Assembly (NCBI RefSeq): GCF_011043545.1
Contig: NZ_JAAKGP010000001.1
Coordinates: forward strand, 1-64,000
Direction of reading: 5' to 3'
DNA length: 64,000 bases
Source: Rhodobacter sp. SGA-6-6
Lineage (GTDB): Bacteria; Pseudomonadota; Alphaproteobacteria; Rhodobacterales; Rhodobacteraceae
The notes under the pieces were generated by a model, which worked only from the letters and a program-made list of their open reading frames with translations, ran no database searches and was not told where the DNA came from. Every line of letters starts with the position of its first letter. Position 1 is the first letter of the stretch. Both the position numbers and the translations under genes were made by a program. This document shows positions 18,767-28,953 of the stretch, one piece after another.

Positions 18767-18975
18767 CGGGCGGGGACAGGCGAGGCATTGCCTCGCCCCC
18801 GCCCGTGCGGAAGGTTTCATCCGGAAACGCCGGCAGCACATCCCCCGAGAGGCCAGCGCCCGCCCGGGCGGGCGAGAAGCGCCCGCCAGGGGGCGGGCGG
18901 GCGCTGGCCGGGCCATTGAGGCCCGGCCGGTCCGGTTGACATGGCGCGCCAAGGCGAAGGCACCCGCCTTCGCCA
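18767..18975 (+). repeat. Oriented structured intergenic element, copy 1
   Basis: First of eight copies of a 208-213 bp element. It starts 28 bases after the EamA stop and runs CGGGCGGG, then the palindrome GCGAGGCATTGCCTCGC. A nested hairpin follows with outer GGCCAGCGCCCG and inner GGCGGGCG-AGAAG-CGCCCGCC, then CCGGGCC-ATTGA-GGCCCGG, and finally GGCGAAGGC/GCCTTCGCC. The strand given follows the orientation shared by all copies. The remaining 300 bases between this gene and smpB hold nothing else recognisable. Confidence 0.9.
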
Positions 18976-19050
18976 AGTCAGCCGGGCGAGGCTTTCCCGG
19001 CGGTAGCCGCACTGGACAGGGCGGCCGCCGCCGCCTATCTGGAAGCGACC

Positions 19051-19524
19051 ATGGTCCAGAAATCCGATCCCAATTCGAAGCTGATCGCCGAGAACCGGCG
19101 GGCGCGTTTCGATTACCACATCGAATCCGACCTGGAGGCCGGGATCGTCCTGCAGGGCTCCGAGGTGAAAAGCCTGCGCCAGGGCGGGGCCAACATCGGC
19201 GAGAGCTATGCCTCGGTCGAGAACGGCGAGCTGTGGCTGATCAACGGCTATATCGCGCCCTACCTGCAGGCCAAGACCTGGGGGCACGAGGAACGCCGGC
19301 GGCGCAAGCTGCTGGTCAGCCGCAAGGAACTGGCGCGGCTGTGGTCGGCCACCGCGCGCGAGGGGATGACCATCGTGCCGATCCGGATGTATTTCAACGA
19401 CCGCGGCATGGTGAAGCTGAAGCTGGGCATCGCCAAGGGCAAGAAGCTGTCCGACAAGCGCGAGACCTCGGCCAAGCGCGACTGGGACCGGCAGAAGGCC
19501 CGGCTGCTGAAGCAGGGCGGGTAA
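19051..19524 (+). CDS. smpB: SsrA-binding protein
   Basis: SmpB delivers tmRNA to stalled ribosomes for trans-translation. The 157-residue protein has the OB-fold core ([37 protein letters not shown]), the tmRNA-binding [16 protein letters not shown] loop and the basic, disordered tail [21 protein letters not shown] that enters the mRNA channel. Start ATG 19051. It is bracketed by two copies of the structured repeat (18767-18975 and 19556-19765). Confidence 0.97.
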   Translation: MVQKSDPNSKLIAENRRARFDYHIESDLEAGIVLQGSEVKSLRQGGANIGESYASVENGELWLINGYIAPYLQAKTWGHEERRRRKLLVSRKELARLWSATAREGMTIVPIRMYFNDRGMVKLKLGIAKGKKLSDKRETSAKRDWDRQKARLLKQGG

Positions 19525-19555
19525 GGCGGCCGCGGTGGGGTGAACCCCATTGCCT

Positions 19556-19765
19556 CGGGCGGGAACAGGCGAGGCACTGCCTCGCCCCGCCCGTGCGCAG
19601 CGGTTGCAGCCGGAGACGGCCGTAACACCAGACCCCGGGAGGCCAGCGCCCGACCGGGCGGGCGAGAAGCGCCCGCCGAGGGGCGGGCGGGCGCTGGCCG
19701 GGCCATTGAGGCCCGGCCGGTCCGGCTGAAATGGTGCGCTGTGGCGAAGGCGATGGCCTTCGCCA
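19556..19765 (+). repeat. Oriented structured intergenic element, copy 2
   Basis: Starts 31 bases after the smpB stop. The palindrome centre is GCGAGGCACTGCCTCGC, the loop of the third hairpin is ATTGA, and the terminal hairpin is GGCGAAGGC-gat-GGCCTTCGCC. It is on the same strand as the other copies. Only 580 bases separate its end from copy 1's end region, so smpB is flanked on both sides. Confidence 0.9.
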
Positions 19766-19937
19766 AGGAGGCTGCCCGCCCCTAACCCCTCCTGACCCCA
19801 CGTTAACCTTTCTTAACGGGGCTTCCCGGCGGGGGAAGGATGCGGCAGCATTCCCCTGCCCCCGGCGCGCGGCCTGCGCGATACAGGGGGTGTGTGAACC
19901 GGCCGGAGAACCGGGCGGAACAGGGAAAGGTGGCACT

Positions 19938-20210
19938 ATGGAACTGATCATCCAGCTGATCGCGGGCGCGATCGGCGGCAATGCCGCAGGGGCGGCGGCG
20001 AAGAACCTCAGCCTCGGCACGCTGGGCAACTCCATCGCCGGGATCGTCGGCGGCGGCATCGGCGGGCAGATCCTCTCGGCGCTCGGCGCCGGCGGCGGGG
20101 CCGAGGGGCTGGACCTGGGCGCGATCGTGCAGAGCGTGGCAGGCGGCGGTGTCGGCGGCGCGGTGCTGCTGGCCATCGTCGGCGCGGTCAAGAAGGCCGT
20201 CGCCAAGTAA
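19938..20210 (+). CDS. Small glycine-rich protein, unknown function
   Basis: A 90-residue protein of alternating hydrophobic and glycine-rich stretches ([65 protein letters not shown]). The GxxxG-like pattern resembles glycine-zipper membrane proteins. Start ATG 19938 has AAAGGTGG upstream. It stands alone between a repeat copy and a strong terminator. No function can be assigned. Confidence 0.75.
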   Translation: MELIIQLIAGAIGGNAAGAAAKNLSLGTLGNSIAGIVGGGIGGQILSALGAGGGAEGLDLGAIVQSVAGGGVGGAVLLAIVGAVKKAVAK

Positions 20211-20232
20211 GCGGCCGGCAACGGCATCCCGG

Positions 20233-20263
20233 GGGGCCCCGCGCGCAAGCCGGGGCCCCTTTC
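20233..20263 (+). terminator. Intrinsic terminator after the glycine-rich gene
   Basis: GGGGCCCCG (20233-20241) pairs with CGGGGCCCC (20251-20259), followed by TTTCCTT. It lies 22 bases after the stop. Confidence 0.75.
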
Positions 20264-20334
20264 CTTCGGGCCGCCACCTTGCACTTCGCCCCCGGCCCGC
20301 GCTAGGACGGGAGCAGTTGCAGAAGGCCCGCGCG

Positions 20335-21201
20335 ATGACCCCATCCCCTGCCGACGACCCGAAGACGCTGGTTTCCACCGACTGGCTGGCCCGCCACCTG
20401 AAGGACCCCGATCTGCGGGTGCTGGATGCCAGCTGGTTCCTGCCCGCCTCGAGCCGCGACGCCCGGGCGGAATACGAGGCCGGCCATATCCCCGGCGCCC
20501 GCTTCTTCGACATCGAGGAAATCTCCGACCAGCGCTCGGACCTGCCGCACATGGCGCCGCCGGTCGAGAAGTTCATGTCCCGCCTGCGCGCCATGGGCGT
20601 GGGCGACGGGCATCAGGTGGTGGTCTACGACGGCTCGGGCCTGTTCTCGGCCGCGCGGGTCTGGTGGACCTTCCGGCTGATGGGCAAGACCGATGTCGCC
20701 GTGCTGGACGGCGGCTTCCCCAAGTGGAAGGCCGAGGGGCGCGAGGTCGAGGACCTGCCGCCGGTGGTGCGCGACCGCCACATGACCGTCTCGCGCCAGG
20801 CGGGGCTGGTGAAGGACGTCACGCAAGTCGCCCATGCCGCCAAGCTGGGGCTGGCCGAGGTGCTGGACGCCCGCTCCCCCGCCCGCTTCGCCGGGGCGGA
20901 GCCGGAGCCGCGGCCCGGCCTGCGCGCCGGCCATATCCCGGGGTCGAAGAACATCCCCTTCGGAACCCTGCTGAACCCCGACGGCACCATGAAGGACCCT
21001 GCAGCCCTGCGCGCGGTGTTTCAGGCCGCGGGGGTGGACCTGTCGCTGCCCGCCATCACCAGCTGCGGCTCGGGCGTCACCGCCGCGATCCTCGCGCTGG
21101 CGCTGGAGCGGATCGGCCACCGGGACTGGGCGCTCTATGACGGCTCCTGGGCCGAATGGGGCATGTATGAGGACCTGCCGGTCGCGACCGGCGCCGCCTG
21201 A
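20335..21201 (+). CDS. sseA: 3-mercaptopyruvate sulfurtransferase
   Basis: A 288-residue protein with two rhodanese domains. The first is inactive-type ([35 protein letters not shown]). The second carries the persulfide-forming Cys244 in [10 protein letters not shown], the loop type (CG[S/G]GVTA) characteristic of mercaptopyruvate sulfurtransferases rather than thiosulfate rhodaneses. It transfers sulfur from 3-mercaptopyruvate to thiols or cyanide. Start ATG 20335. The aminotransferase starts 6 bases after its stop. This fits a cysteine-to-mercaptopyruvate-to-sulfane-sulfur route, since such aminotransferases can act on cysteine. Confidence 0.93.
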   Translation: MTPSPADDPKTLVSTDWLARHLKDPDLRVLDASWFLPASSRDARAEYEAGHIPGARFFDIEEISDQRSDLPHMAPPVEKFMSRLRAMGVGDGHQVVVYDGSGLFSAARVWWTFRLMGKTDVAVLDGGFPKWKAEGREVEDLPPVVRDRHMTVSRQAGLVKDVTQVAHAAKLGLAEVLDARSPARFAGAEPEPRPGLRAGHIPGSKNIPFGTLLNPDGTMKDPAALRAVFQAAGVDLSLPAITSCGSGVTAAILALALERIGHRDWALYDGSWAEWGMYEDLPVATGAA

Positions 21202-21207
21202 GGACGC

Positions 21208-22389
21208 ATGATGCTGGAAAGCCTGAACCCGCAGCCGCAGGACAAGATCCTGGCGCTGATCGCGATGTTCCGCGACGACCCGAGGACCGACAAGATCGAC
21301 CTCGGCGTCGGCGTCTACAAGGACGCCACCGGCCTGACCCCGGTGATGCGCGCCGTGAAGGCCGCCGAGAAGAAGCTGTGGGAGGTGGAGACCACCAAGA
21401 CCTACACCGGGCTGGCGGGCGAGCCGGCCTACAATGCCGCCATGGTGGGGCTGATCCTGGGCGAGGGGTTCTCCGACCGCGCGGCCTCGGTCGCCACGCC
21501 CGGGGGGACGGGGGCGATCCGGCAGGCGCTGGAGCTGATCCGCATGGCCGCGCCCAAGGCGAAGGTCTGGATGTCGAACCCGACCTGGCCGAACCATCCT
21601 TCCATCGTGAAATACCTCGGGATGCCGGCCGCGGAATACCGCTACTTCGACGCCGCCACCCGCGGGGTGGATTTCGCCGGGCTGATGGCGGACCTGGATG
21701 GCGTGGCCGCGGGCGATGCGGTGCTGCTGCACGGCTGCTGCCACAACCCGACCGGGGCGAACCTGTCGCAGGACCAGTGGGACCAGGTGATCGCGCTCTT
21801 GCAACGGAAGGGCGCGGTGCCGCTGGTCGACCTCGCCTACCAGGGCTTCGGCGACGGGCTGGACGCGGATGCGGAAGCCACCCGCAAGGTCGCGGCCGCC
21901 TTCCCCGAGGTGCTGATCGCCGCCTCCTGCTCGAAGAACTTCGGTATCTACCGGGAACGCACCGGCATCCTGATCGCCCTGACCAGCCCCGACCGCAAGG
22001 CCGTGGTGCAGGGCAACCTGAACTTCCTGAACCGGCAGAACTATTCCTTCCCGCCCGACCACGGCGCCCGGCTGGTGACGATGATCCTGGAGGACCCCGC
22101 CCTGACGGCCGACTGGAAGGCCGAGCTGGAGGAGGTGCGGCAGAACATGCTGTCCCTGCGCAAGCAGCTGGCGGACGAGTTGCGCCGCGCCACCAACTCC
22201 GACCGCTTCGACTTCGTGGCGGACCACCGCGGCATGTTCAGCCGCCTCGGCCTGACCGAGGAACAGGTCGTCACCCTGCGCGAGAAGCACGGCATCTACA
22301 TGGTCGGCGACAGCCGCATCAACATCGCCGGGCTGAACGCCGGGACGGTGCCGGTGCTGGCCGCCGCCATCGCGCAGGTCGCGGGGTAA
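21208..22389 (+). CDS. Aspartate/aromatic aminotransferase
   Basis: A 393-residue fold-type I, subgroup I-gamma PLP enzyme that exchanges amino groups between aspartate or aromatic amino acids and 2-oxoglutarate. Lys243 in AASCSKNFGIYRERTG is the PLP lysine. LGVGVYKDATG, TYTGLAGEPAY, HGCCHNPTGANL and the substrate-carboxylate Arg near DSRINIAGL complete the signature. It resembles TyrB/AspC. It is co-transcribed with sseA. A structured repeat lies 67 bases after the stop. Confidence 0.93.
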   Translation: MMLESLNPQPQDKILALIAMFRDDPRTDKIDLGVGVYKDATGLTPVMRAVKAAEKKLWEVETTKTYTGLAGEPAYNAAMVGLILGEGFSDRAASVATPGGTGAIRQALELIRMAAPKAKVWMSNPTWPNHPSIVKYLGMPAAEYRYFDAATRGVDFAGLMADLDGVAAGDAVLLHGCCHNPTGANLSQDQWDQVIALLQRKGAVPLVDLAYQGFGDGLDADAEATRKVAAAFPEVLIAASCSKNFGIYRERTGILIALTSPDRKAVVQGNLNFLNRQNYSFPPDHGARLVTMILEDPALTADWKAELEEVRQNMLSLRKQLADELRRATNSDRFDFVADHRGMFSRLGLTEEQVVTLREKHGIYMVGDSRINIAGLNAGTVPVLAAAIAQVAG

Positions 22390-22456
22390 GCCCGGTCGGG
22401 GCGCGGACAGGCCTTCATCGCGGGTCCTGGGCACATTCCCATCAATGTGATTGCCG

Positions 22457-22665
22457 CGGGCGGGAGAAGGCGAGGCACTGCCTCGCCCCGCCCGTGCGGA
22501 CGGGTTCACCCGGAAACGGCGGCAGCCCTGAACTCCGAGAGGCCAGCGTCCGCCCGGGCGGGCGAGAAGCGCCCGCCGAGGGGCGGGCGGGCGCTGGCCG
22601 GGTCATTGAGGCCCGGCCGAACAAGGGGAAGCGGTGCGCTGTGGCGAAGGCGATGGCCTTCGCCA
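22457..22665 (+). repeat. Oriented structured intergenic element, copy 3
   Basis: Starts 67 bases after the aminotransferase stop. The third hairpin has a CCGGGTC arm opposite GGCCCGG, so one G-C pair is replaced by G-U (G-T). Its loop is ATTGA. The final hairpin is GGCGAAGGC-gat-GGCCTTCGCC. Nothing else is recognisable between 22390 and 22832. Confidence 0.9.
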
Positions 22666-22793
22666 GACAGGACGCGGACTTTCGGCACCCCTCGTCGCAG
22701 CGTCGATCCTCTCTGCGGCAGATTGCCCGACCTTTCGGCATTTTGCCTGTTTTCTGCGCAATCACCCTTCAAACCGCCTGAAAATTCCCCTAA

Positions 22794-24194
<1,401 letters not shown>

Positions 24195-24215
24195 CCCGCC
24201 TGCCGGCAAGAACAG

Positions 24216-24248
24216 GGGCCCGCGGCTGACCGCGGGCCCTTTGGTTTT
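24216..24248 (+). terminator. Strong intrinsic terminator of gdhA
   Basis: GGGCCCGCGG (24216-24225) pairs with CCGCGGGCCC (24230-24239) around CTGA, followed by TTTGGTTTT. It lies between gdhA and repeat copy 4, so that copy is largely outside the gdhA transcript. Confidence 0.88.
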
Positions 24249-24266
24249 CACGGATCACGGCTTGGC

Positions 24267-24479
24267 CGGGCGGGAACAGGCGAGGCACTGCCTCGTCCCC
24301 GCCCGTGCGGACGGGTTCACCCGGAAACGCTGGTGGCACGAGATCCCGAGAGGCCAGCGCCCGACCCGGCGGGCGAGAAGCGCCCGCCGAGGGCGGGGCG
24401 GGCGCTGGCCGGGTGCTTTGGGCACCCGGCCGGTCTTGGGTGAACCGTTGCACTGTGGCGAAGGCACACGCCTTCGCCA
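24267..24479 (+). repeat. Oriented structured intergenic element, copy 4
   Basis: Starts 72 bases after the gdhA stop and ends 12 bases from the convergent amtB stop. The third hairpin reads CCGGGTGC-TTTGG-GCACCCGG: both arms differ from the other copies (CCGGGCC/GGCCCGG) but still pair perfectly, a compensatory change. The first palindrome ends in CGT rather than CGC. Confidence 0.9.
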
Positions 24480-24491
24480 GACAGCCGGCGC

Positions 24492-25823
24492 CTACCCGTG
24501 ATAGGCGCTTTCGCCGTGCGAGGTCAGGTCCAGCCCCTCGCGCTCGGCATCCACCGGGACGCGCAGGCCGATCACCGCGTCCACCAGCTTGTAGAGGATG
24601 GCCGAGGCGACGCCGCACCAGACCACGGTGATCGCCACCGCAAGGATCTGCGTCCAGACCTGCGCGCCCATGGTCACGCCCTCGGCATAGCCCTGCCCGC
24701 CGAAGCCGGCCGAGGCGAGGATGCCGGTGCCCACGGCACCGATGATCCCGGCGACGCCGTGGATGCCGAAGACATCCAGGCTGTCGTCGTAGCCCGCCTT
24801 CACCTTGACCACGGCGACGAACCAGTAGGCCACCAGCGAGGCCACCGCCCCCAGCAGGATCGCCCCCACCGGGCCGACCGCGCCCGCCGCCGGCGTCACC
24901 GCCACCAGCCCGGCGATGATGCCCGAGGCCGCGCCGAGGGCCGAGGCCTTGCCGCGCGCCAGTTTCTCGACCAGGAGCCAGGCCACCACCGCGCCCGCCG
25001 TCGCGGTCATGGTGTTGATCACCGCCAGCGTCGCCAGCGTTCCCGCGCCAAGCGCCGAGCCGGCGTTGAAGCCGAACCAGCCGACCCACAGCATCCCCGC
25101 GCCCGCCACCGCCAGCGGCAGCGAATGCGGCGCCATGTTGTCCTTGCCGTAGCCGGTGCGCTTGCCCAGCAGGATCGCCCCCACCAGACCGGCGATCCCG
25201 GCGTTGATGTGCACCACCGTGCCGCCGGCGAAGTCCAGCACGCCCCAACCGAAGAACAACCCGTTGGCGTCCCAGGCCATGTGGGCGATGGGGAAATAGA
25301 CGAAGGTCACCCACAGCACCGAGAAGGCCACCACCGCGCCGAACCTCATCCGCTCGGCGAAGGCGCCGACGATCAGAGCCGGGGTGATGGCGGCGAAGGT
25401 CATCTGGAAGGCGATGAACAGGTATTCCGGGATGGTGCCGGATTCGGAGGTGGCGGTAACCCCTTTCAGGAACAGTTTGCCGAAGCCGCCGAAATAAGGG
25501 CTGTCCGAGCCGCCGAAGGCGAAGGAATAGCCGTAGACCACCCAGACGATCATCACCGTCGCGGCGACGGCGGTGACCTGCACCAGCACCGACAGCATGT
25601 TCTTGGCCCGCACGAGGCCGCCATAGAACAGCGCCAGGCCGGGCAGGATCATGAACATCACCAGCACCGTCGCCACGATCATCCAGGCGGTGTCGCCGCT
25701 GTCCAGGGCCGAGGCCGGGGCCTCGACCACCTCTTCCGCCACCTCCTGCGCCCAGGCGGGCAGCCCGGCCATCAGCGCCGGGGCCAGGGCCACCAGGCCC
25801 GAAAGTCTTTTCTTCATGTCCAT
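24492..25823 (-). CDS. amtB: Ammonium transporter
   Basis: The 443-residue precursor has a signal peptide (LSGLVALAPALMAGLPAWAQ) and eleven membrane segments. Family motifs include DTAWMIVATVLVMFMILPGLALFYGGLVR at the first helix, the pore region GVLDFAGGTVVHINAGIAGLVGA (with the first conserved His) and DVFGIHGVAGIIGAVGTG (second conserved His). Start ATG 25823 is preceded by GGAGGG and lies 16 bases after the glnK stop, the classical glnK-amtB operon. Expression is expected to respond to nitrogen status. Confidence 0.96.
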   Translation of the reverse strand: MDMKKRLSGLVALAPALMAGLPAWAQEVAEEVVEAPASALDSGDTAWMIVATVLVMFMILPGLALFYGGLVRAKNMLSVLVQVTAVAATVMIVWVVYGYSFAFGGSDSPYFGGFGKLFLKGVTATSESGTIPEYLFIAFQMTFAAITPALIVGAFAERMRFGAVVAFSVLWVTFVYFPIAHMAWDANGLFFGWGVLDFAGGTVVHINAGIAGLVGAILLGKRTGYGKDNMAPHSLPLAVAGAGMLWVGWFGFNAGSALGAGTLATLAVINTMTATAGAVVAWLLVEKLARGKASALGAASGIIAGLVAVTPAAGAVGPVGAILLGAVASLVAYWFVAVVKVKAGYDDSLDVFGIHGVAGIIGAVGTGILASAGFGGQGYAEGVTMGAQVWTQILAVAITVVWCGVASAILYKLVDAVIGLRVPVDAEREGLDLTSHGESAYHG

Positions 25824-25839
25824 CTGTCCCTCCGGCGCC

Positions 25840-26178
25840 TCAGAGCGCGTCGTCATCGGTTTCGCCGGTGCGCACCCGCACCGCATGTTCCACGTCGAGG
25901 ACGAAGATCTTCCCGTCGCCGATCTTGTCGGTCTTCGCGGTGGTGCGGATCGTCGCCACCACCTGCTCGGCCAGGGCATCGGCCACCACGATCTCCAGCC
26001 GGATCTTCGGCACGAAGTTCACCGCATATTCGGCGCCGCGATAGATCTCGGTATGGCCGGATTGCAGGCCGAAGCCCTTGATTTCAGTCACCATCATGCC
26101 GCGCACGCCGATCGCGGTCAGCGCCTCGCGCACCTCGTCCAGCTTGAACGGCTTGATTGCCGCGATGATCAGTTTCAC
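25840..26178 (-). CDS. glnK: Nitrogen regulatory protein P-II
   Basis: A 112-residue PII trimer subunit that senses ATP/ADP and 2-oxoglutarate and blocks AmtB when nitrogen is plentiful. The uridylylated Tyr51 sits in the T-loop (YRGAEYAVNF). MKLIIAAIKPFKLDEVREAL and GDGKIFVLDVEHAVRVRTGE are the two PROSITE-type regions. The start is GTG 26178 with GGAAGG upstream. Being next to amtB, it is named GlnK rather than GlnB. Confidence 0.96.
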   Translation of the reverse strand: MKLIIAAIKPFKLDEVREALTAIGVRGMMVTEIKGFGLQSGHTEIYRGAEYAVNFVPKIRLEIVVADALAEQVVATIRTTAKTDKIGDGKIFVLDVEHAVRVRTGETDDDAL

Positions 26179-26453
26179 ATCCTTCCCCTTCTTCCCTGCG
26201 GGACCCGGGGGTGGGCCCTTGCGGCCAAGCAGGCGGCATTTCGCAGTTGCAGCACAAGCGGACGCCGGGGCCGTGCCGCCCCGCAGCGGGCAAGGGCACG
26301 GATTTTCGGCAGTCCGCCGCGCCGCTGCCCGATCCTTGGGCGGCCGGCGCACGCGAATCGGCGCGCGGGGCGGCGTCCCGCCCTTCGCTTCCCGGCAAAA
26401 GCAGGTTATGGTCCGCGCCAATCAGATCGCGCAGCAGGCGGACAGGCAGGCCA

Positions 26454-28661
26454 ATGGTGACAGGTAAGGGGGGCGGCAGGCCCCTGGTGGCAGACAGGCG
26501 CTATCCCCGCGCGGGCGCATCGGCACAGCCGCCCGCCCGCAAATCCCCGCCGCCGAAGAAACCGCGCAAGCCGCAGCGCCCGCGCCGCCAGCACGGGCTG
26601 GTCGTCTCGGTGGTGCTGTTCTTCTGGCGGGCGATCTGGGCGGTGCTCTGGCGCGTCACCGCCGTCGGCGCGCTGATCCTGGGCGCGGTGGTCCTGTATT
26701 TCTACGCCCAGCTGCCGCCGATGACCGACCTGCTGGACGGCCGCGCCCGCGGCTCCGTCACCATGCTGGACCGCAACGGCGAGGTCTTCGCCTGGCGGGG
26801 CGAGACCTTCGGCGGCCAGATCACCGCCGACACGGTGTCGAAATACCTGCACGACGCCGTGGTGGCGACCGAGGACAAGCGCTTCTACTGGCATTTCGGC
26901 ATCTCGCCCCGCGGCATCGCCTCTGCCATCCGCATCAACCTGTCCGAGGGCCGCGGCGCCTTCGAGGGCAACGGCGGCTCCACCATCACCCAGCAGGTGG
27001 CGAAGCTGCTGTGCCTCGGCGTGACCTACGATCCGCAGCTCTGGAAGACCGAGGCCGAATACGAGAAGGACTGCCGCGCCGGCGGGATGTGGCGCAAGAT
27101 CAAGGAAGTGCCCTTCTCCATGGCAATGGAGCTGAAATATTCCAAGGAAGACATCCTGACGATCTACTTCAACCGCGCCTATCTCGGCGCCGGCGCCCGC
27201 GGCTTCGAGGCGGCGGCGCAGCGCTATTTCGGCAAGTCGGCGGCCAATGTCACGGCACCCGAGGCGGCGATGCTGGCGGGGCTGCTGAAGGCCCCTTCGA
27301 CCTATGCCCCCACCTCGAACATGGACCGCGCCCGCGACCGGGCGGCGGTGGTGATCGGGCTGATGGAGGAACAGGGCTACCTGACCAGGCAGGAGGCCGA
27401 CGAGGCCCGCGCCAACCCCGCGCAGCTGTCCAAGGCCGCGCGGCAGAAGATGGGCGGCTTCTTCGCCGACTGGGTGATGGAGACGACGCCCGACTACCTG
27501 GCCCGCGACACCACCGAGGACGTGATCATCCAGACCACGCTGGACCAGAAGATGCAGGCCCAGGCCGAAGAGGCGCTGAAATGGGTGTTCGAGAACAAGG
27601 TGAAGGAGGGCTCCAAGGCCCAGGCCGCCATTGTGGTGATGAGCGCGGACGGCGCCGTCCGCGCCATGGTCGGCGGCCGCGACCTGCCGCAGGCGGGGGA
27701 CTTCAACCGCGCGACGCAGGCGCTGCGGCAGACCGGATCGGCCTTCAAGCCCTTCATCTATGCCGTGGCGATGGACCTCGGCTACAGCCCCATGGACTAT
27801 GTCGACGACAGTCCCTGGTCGATCAACGTCCCCGGCTCGGGCCTCTATGCGCCGAAGAACTACGACGGCAAGTTCAAGGGCATGATCACCCTGACCCAGG
27901 CCCTGGCCGAAAGCCGCAACATCCCGGCGGTGAAGATCCAGGAGCTGGTGGGCCGCGATCTGGTGAAGCAGGTGGCGACCCAGTTCGGCGTGGCGCAGAA
28001 CCTGGCGGACGGGCCGGCGCTGGCCCTCGGCGCCAGCGAGTCGACGCTGATCGAGATGACCGGCGCCTATGCCGGCATCCTGAACGGCGGCTCCTCGGTC
28101 ACGCCCTATGGCCTCGTGGCGCTGAAGTTGAAGCACGAGGACGAAGAGCTGTTCGGCCAGGGCGGCGGCATCGGCGAGCGGGTGATCACCGAAAGGGCGG
28201 CACATGCGCTGATCTACATGATGACCCAGGTGATCGAGGTGGGCACCGGCACCCGCGCCCGGCTGGACGGGCGCGAGGCGGCGGGCAAGACCGGCACGAC
28301 GAACTCGGCCCGCGACGCCTGGTTCGTCGGCTTCACCGCCGATTACGTGGTGGGGGTCTGGCTCGGCTACGACGACAACAAGCCGCTGACCGGGGTGACC
28401 GGCGGCGGGCTGCCGGCCGAAATCTGGCACGAGGTGATGGTGCGCATCAACGAAGGCGTGGAGACGAAGCCGCTGCCGAAGGAAATCCCGCCCAACACCG
28501 TCACCCCCGCAATGGGCGGCTACGAAGGCACCTACGACCCCAACGATTTCGTCCAGCCCGAGGACGTGCCCTATTTCGACGGCTCCAACCCCAACCAGCC
28601 CGGGATGACCGAGGACGACCTGGCCGAGCAGATCCTGAACGAGGTTCTGGGGACCAATTGA
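26454..28661 (+). CDS. Class A penicillin-binding protein (PBP1A type)
   Basis: A bifunctional peptidoglycan synthase of 735 residues. It has a basic Pro-rich cytoplasmic tail (1-48), one membrane segment (about 60-85), a glycosyltransferase-51 domain with catalytic Glu140 (VVATEDKRFYWHFG) and a transpeptidase domain. That domain has Ser429-x-x-Lys432 (TGSAFK), Ser487-Arg-Asn and Lys612-Thr-Gly. The C-terminal tail is acidic and Pro/Asn-rich (PNQPGMTEDDLAEQILNEV). ATG 26454 is chosen. It diverges from glnK across 275 bases. It may be one of several class A PBPs in the genome, so I leave the symbol blank. Confidence 0.93.
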   Translation: MVTGKGGGRPLVADRRYPRAGASAQPPARKSPPPKKPRKPQRPRRQHGLVVSVVLFFWRAIWAVLWRVTAVGALILGAVVLYFYAQLPPMTDLLDGRARGSVTMLDRNGEVFAWRGETFGGQITADTVSKYLHDAVVATEDKRFYWHFGISPRGIASAIRINLSEGRGAFEGNGGSTITQQVAKLLCLGVTYDPQLWKTEAEYEKDCRAGGMWRKIKEVPFSMAMELKYSKEDILTIYFNRAYLGAGARGFEAAAQRYFGKSAANVTAPEAAMLAGLLKAPSTYAPTSNMDRARDRAAVVIGLMEEQGYLTRQEADEARANPAQLSKAARQKMGGFFADWVMETTPDYLARDTTEDVIIQTTLDQKMQAQAEEALKWVFENKVKEGSKAQAAIVVMSADGAVRAMVGGRDLPQAGDFNRATQALRQTGSAFKPFIYAVAMDLGYSPMDYVDDSPWSINVPGSGLYAPKNYDGKFKGMITLTQALAESRNIPAVKIQELVGRDLVKQVATQFGVAQNLADGPALALGASESTLIEMTGAYAGILNGGSSVTPYGLVALKLKHEDEELFGQGGGIGERVITERAAHALIYMMTQVIEVGTGTRARLDGREAAGKTGTTNSARDAWFVGFTADYVVGVWLGYDDNKPLTGVTGGGLPAEIWHEVMVRINEGVETKPLPKEIPPNTVTPAMGGYEGTYDPNDFVQPEDVPYFDGSNPNQPGMTEDDLAEQILNEVLGTN

Positions 28662-28702
28662 GGGGGCAGTCTACCGGCGCCTCCCACTGACCGGGGCATC
28701 CC

Positions 28703-28913
28703 CGGGCGGGATCAGGCGAGGCACTGCCTCGCCCCCGCCCGTGCGCAGCATGTCAAACGGAAACGGTTGCAGCCTTGAACCCCGAGAGGCCAGCGCCCGA
28801 CCCGGCGGGCGAGAAGCGCCCGCCGAGGGCGGGGCGGGCGCTGGCCGGGCCATTGAGGCCCGGCCGGGACAAGGGGAAACGTTGCGCTGTGGCGAAGGCA
28901 CGCGCCTTCGCCA
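28703..28913 (+). repeat. Oriented structured intergenic element, copy 5
   Basis: Starts 41 bases after the PBP stop and ends 40 bases before the convergent mlaC-like stop. The palindrome is GCGAGGCACTGCCTCGC, the third loop ATTGA and the final hairpin GGCGAAGGC-ACGC-GCCTTCGCC. No intrinsic terminator other than the element itself is seen between the two genes. Confidence 0.9.
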
Positions 28914-28953
28914 TAGAACCCACGGAAAAGAGGGCGGGGCTCACCCTCCCGAC

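Noticed and set aside
26179-26453. Possible sigma-54 or NtrC sites upstream of glnK
   Set aside because: A GG-N10-GC-like match can be forced, but no clear TGGCAC-N5-TTGCA sequence is seen.
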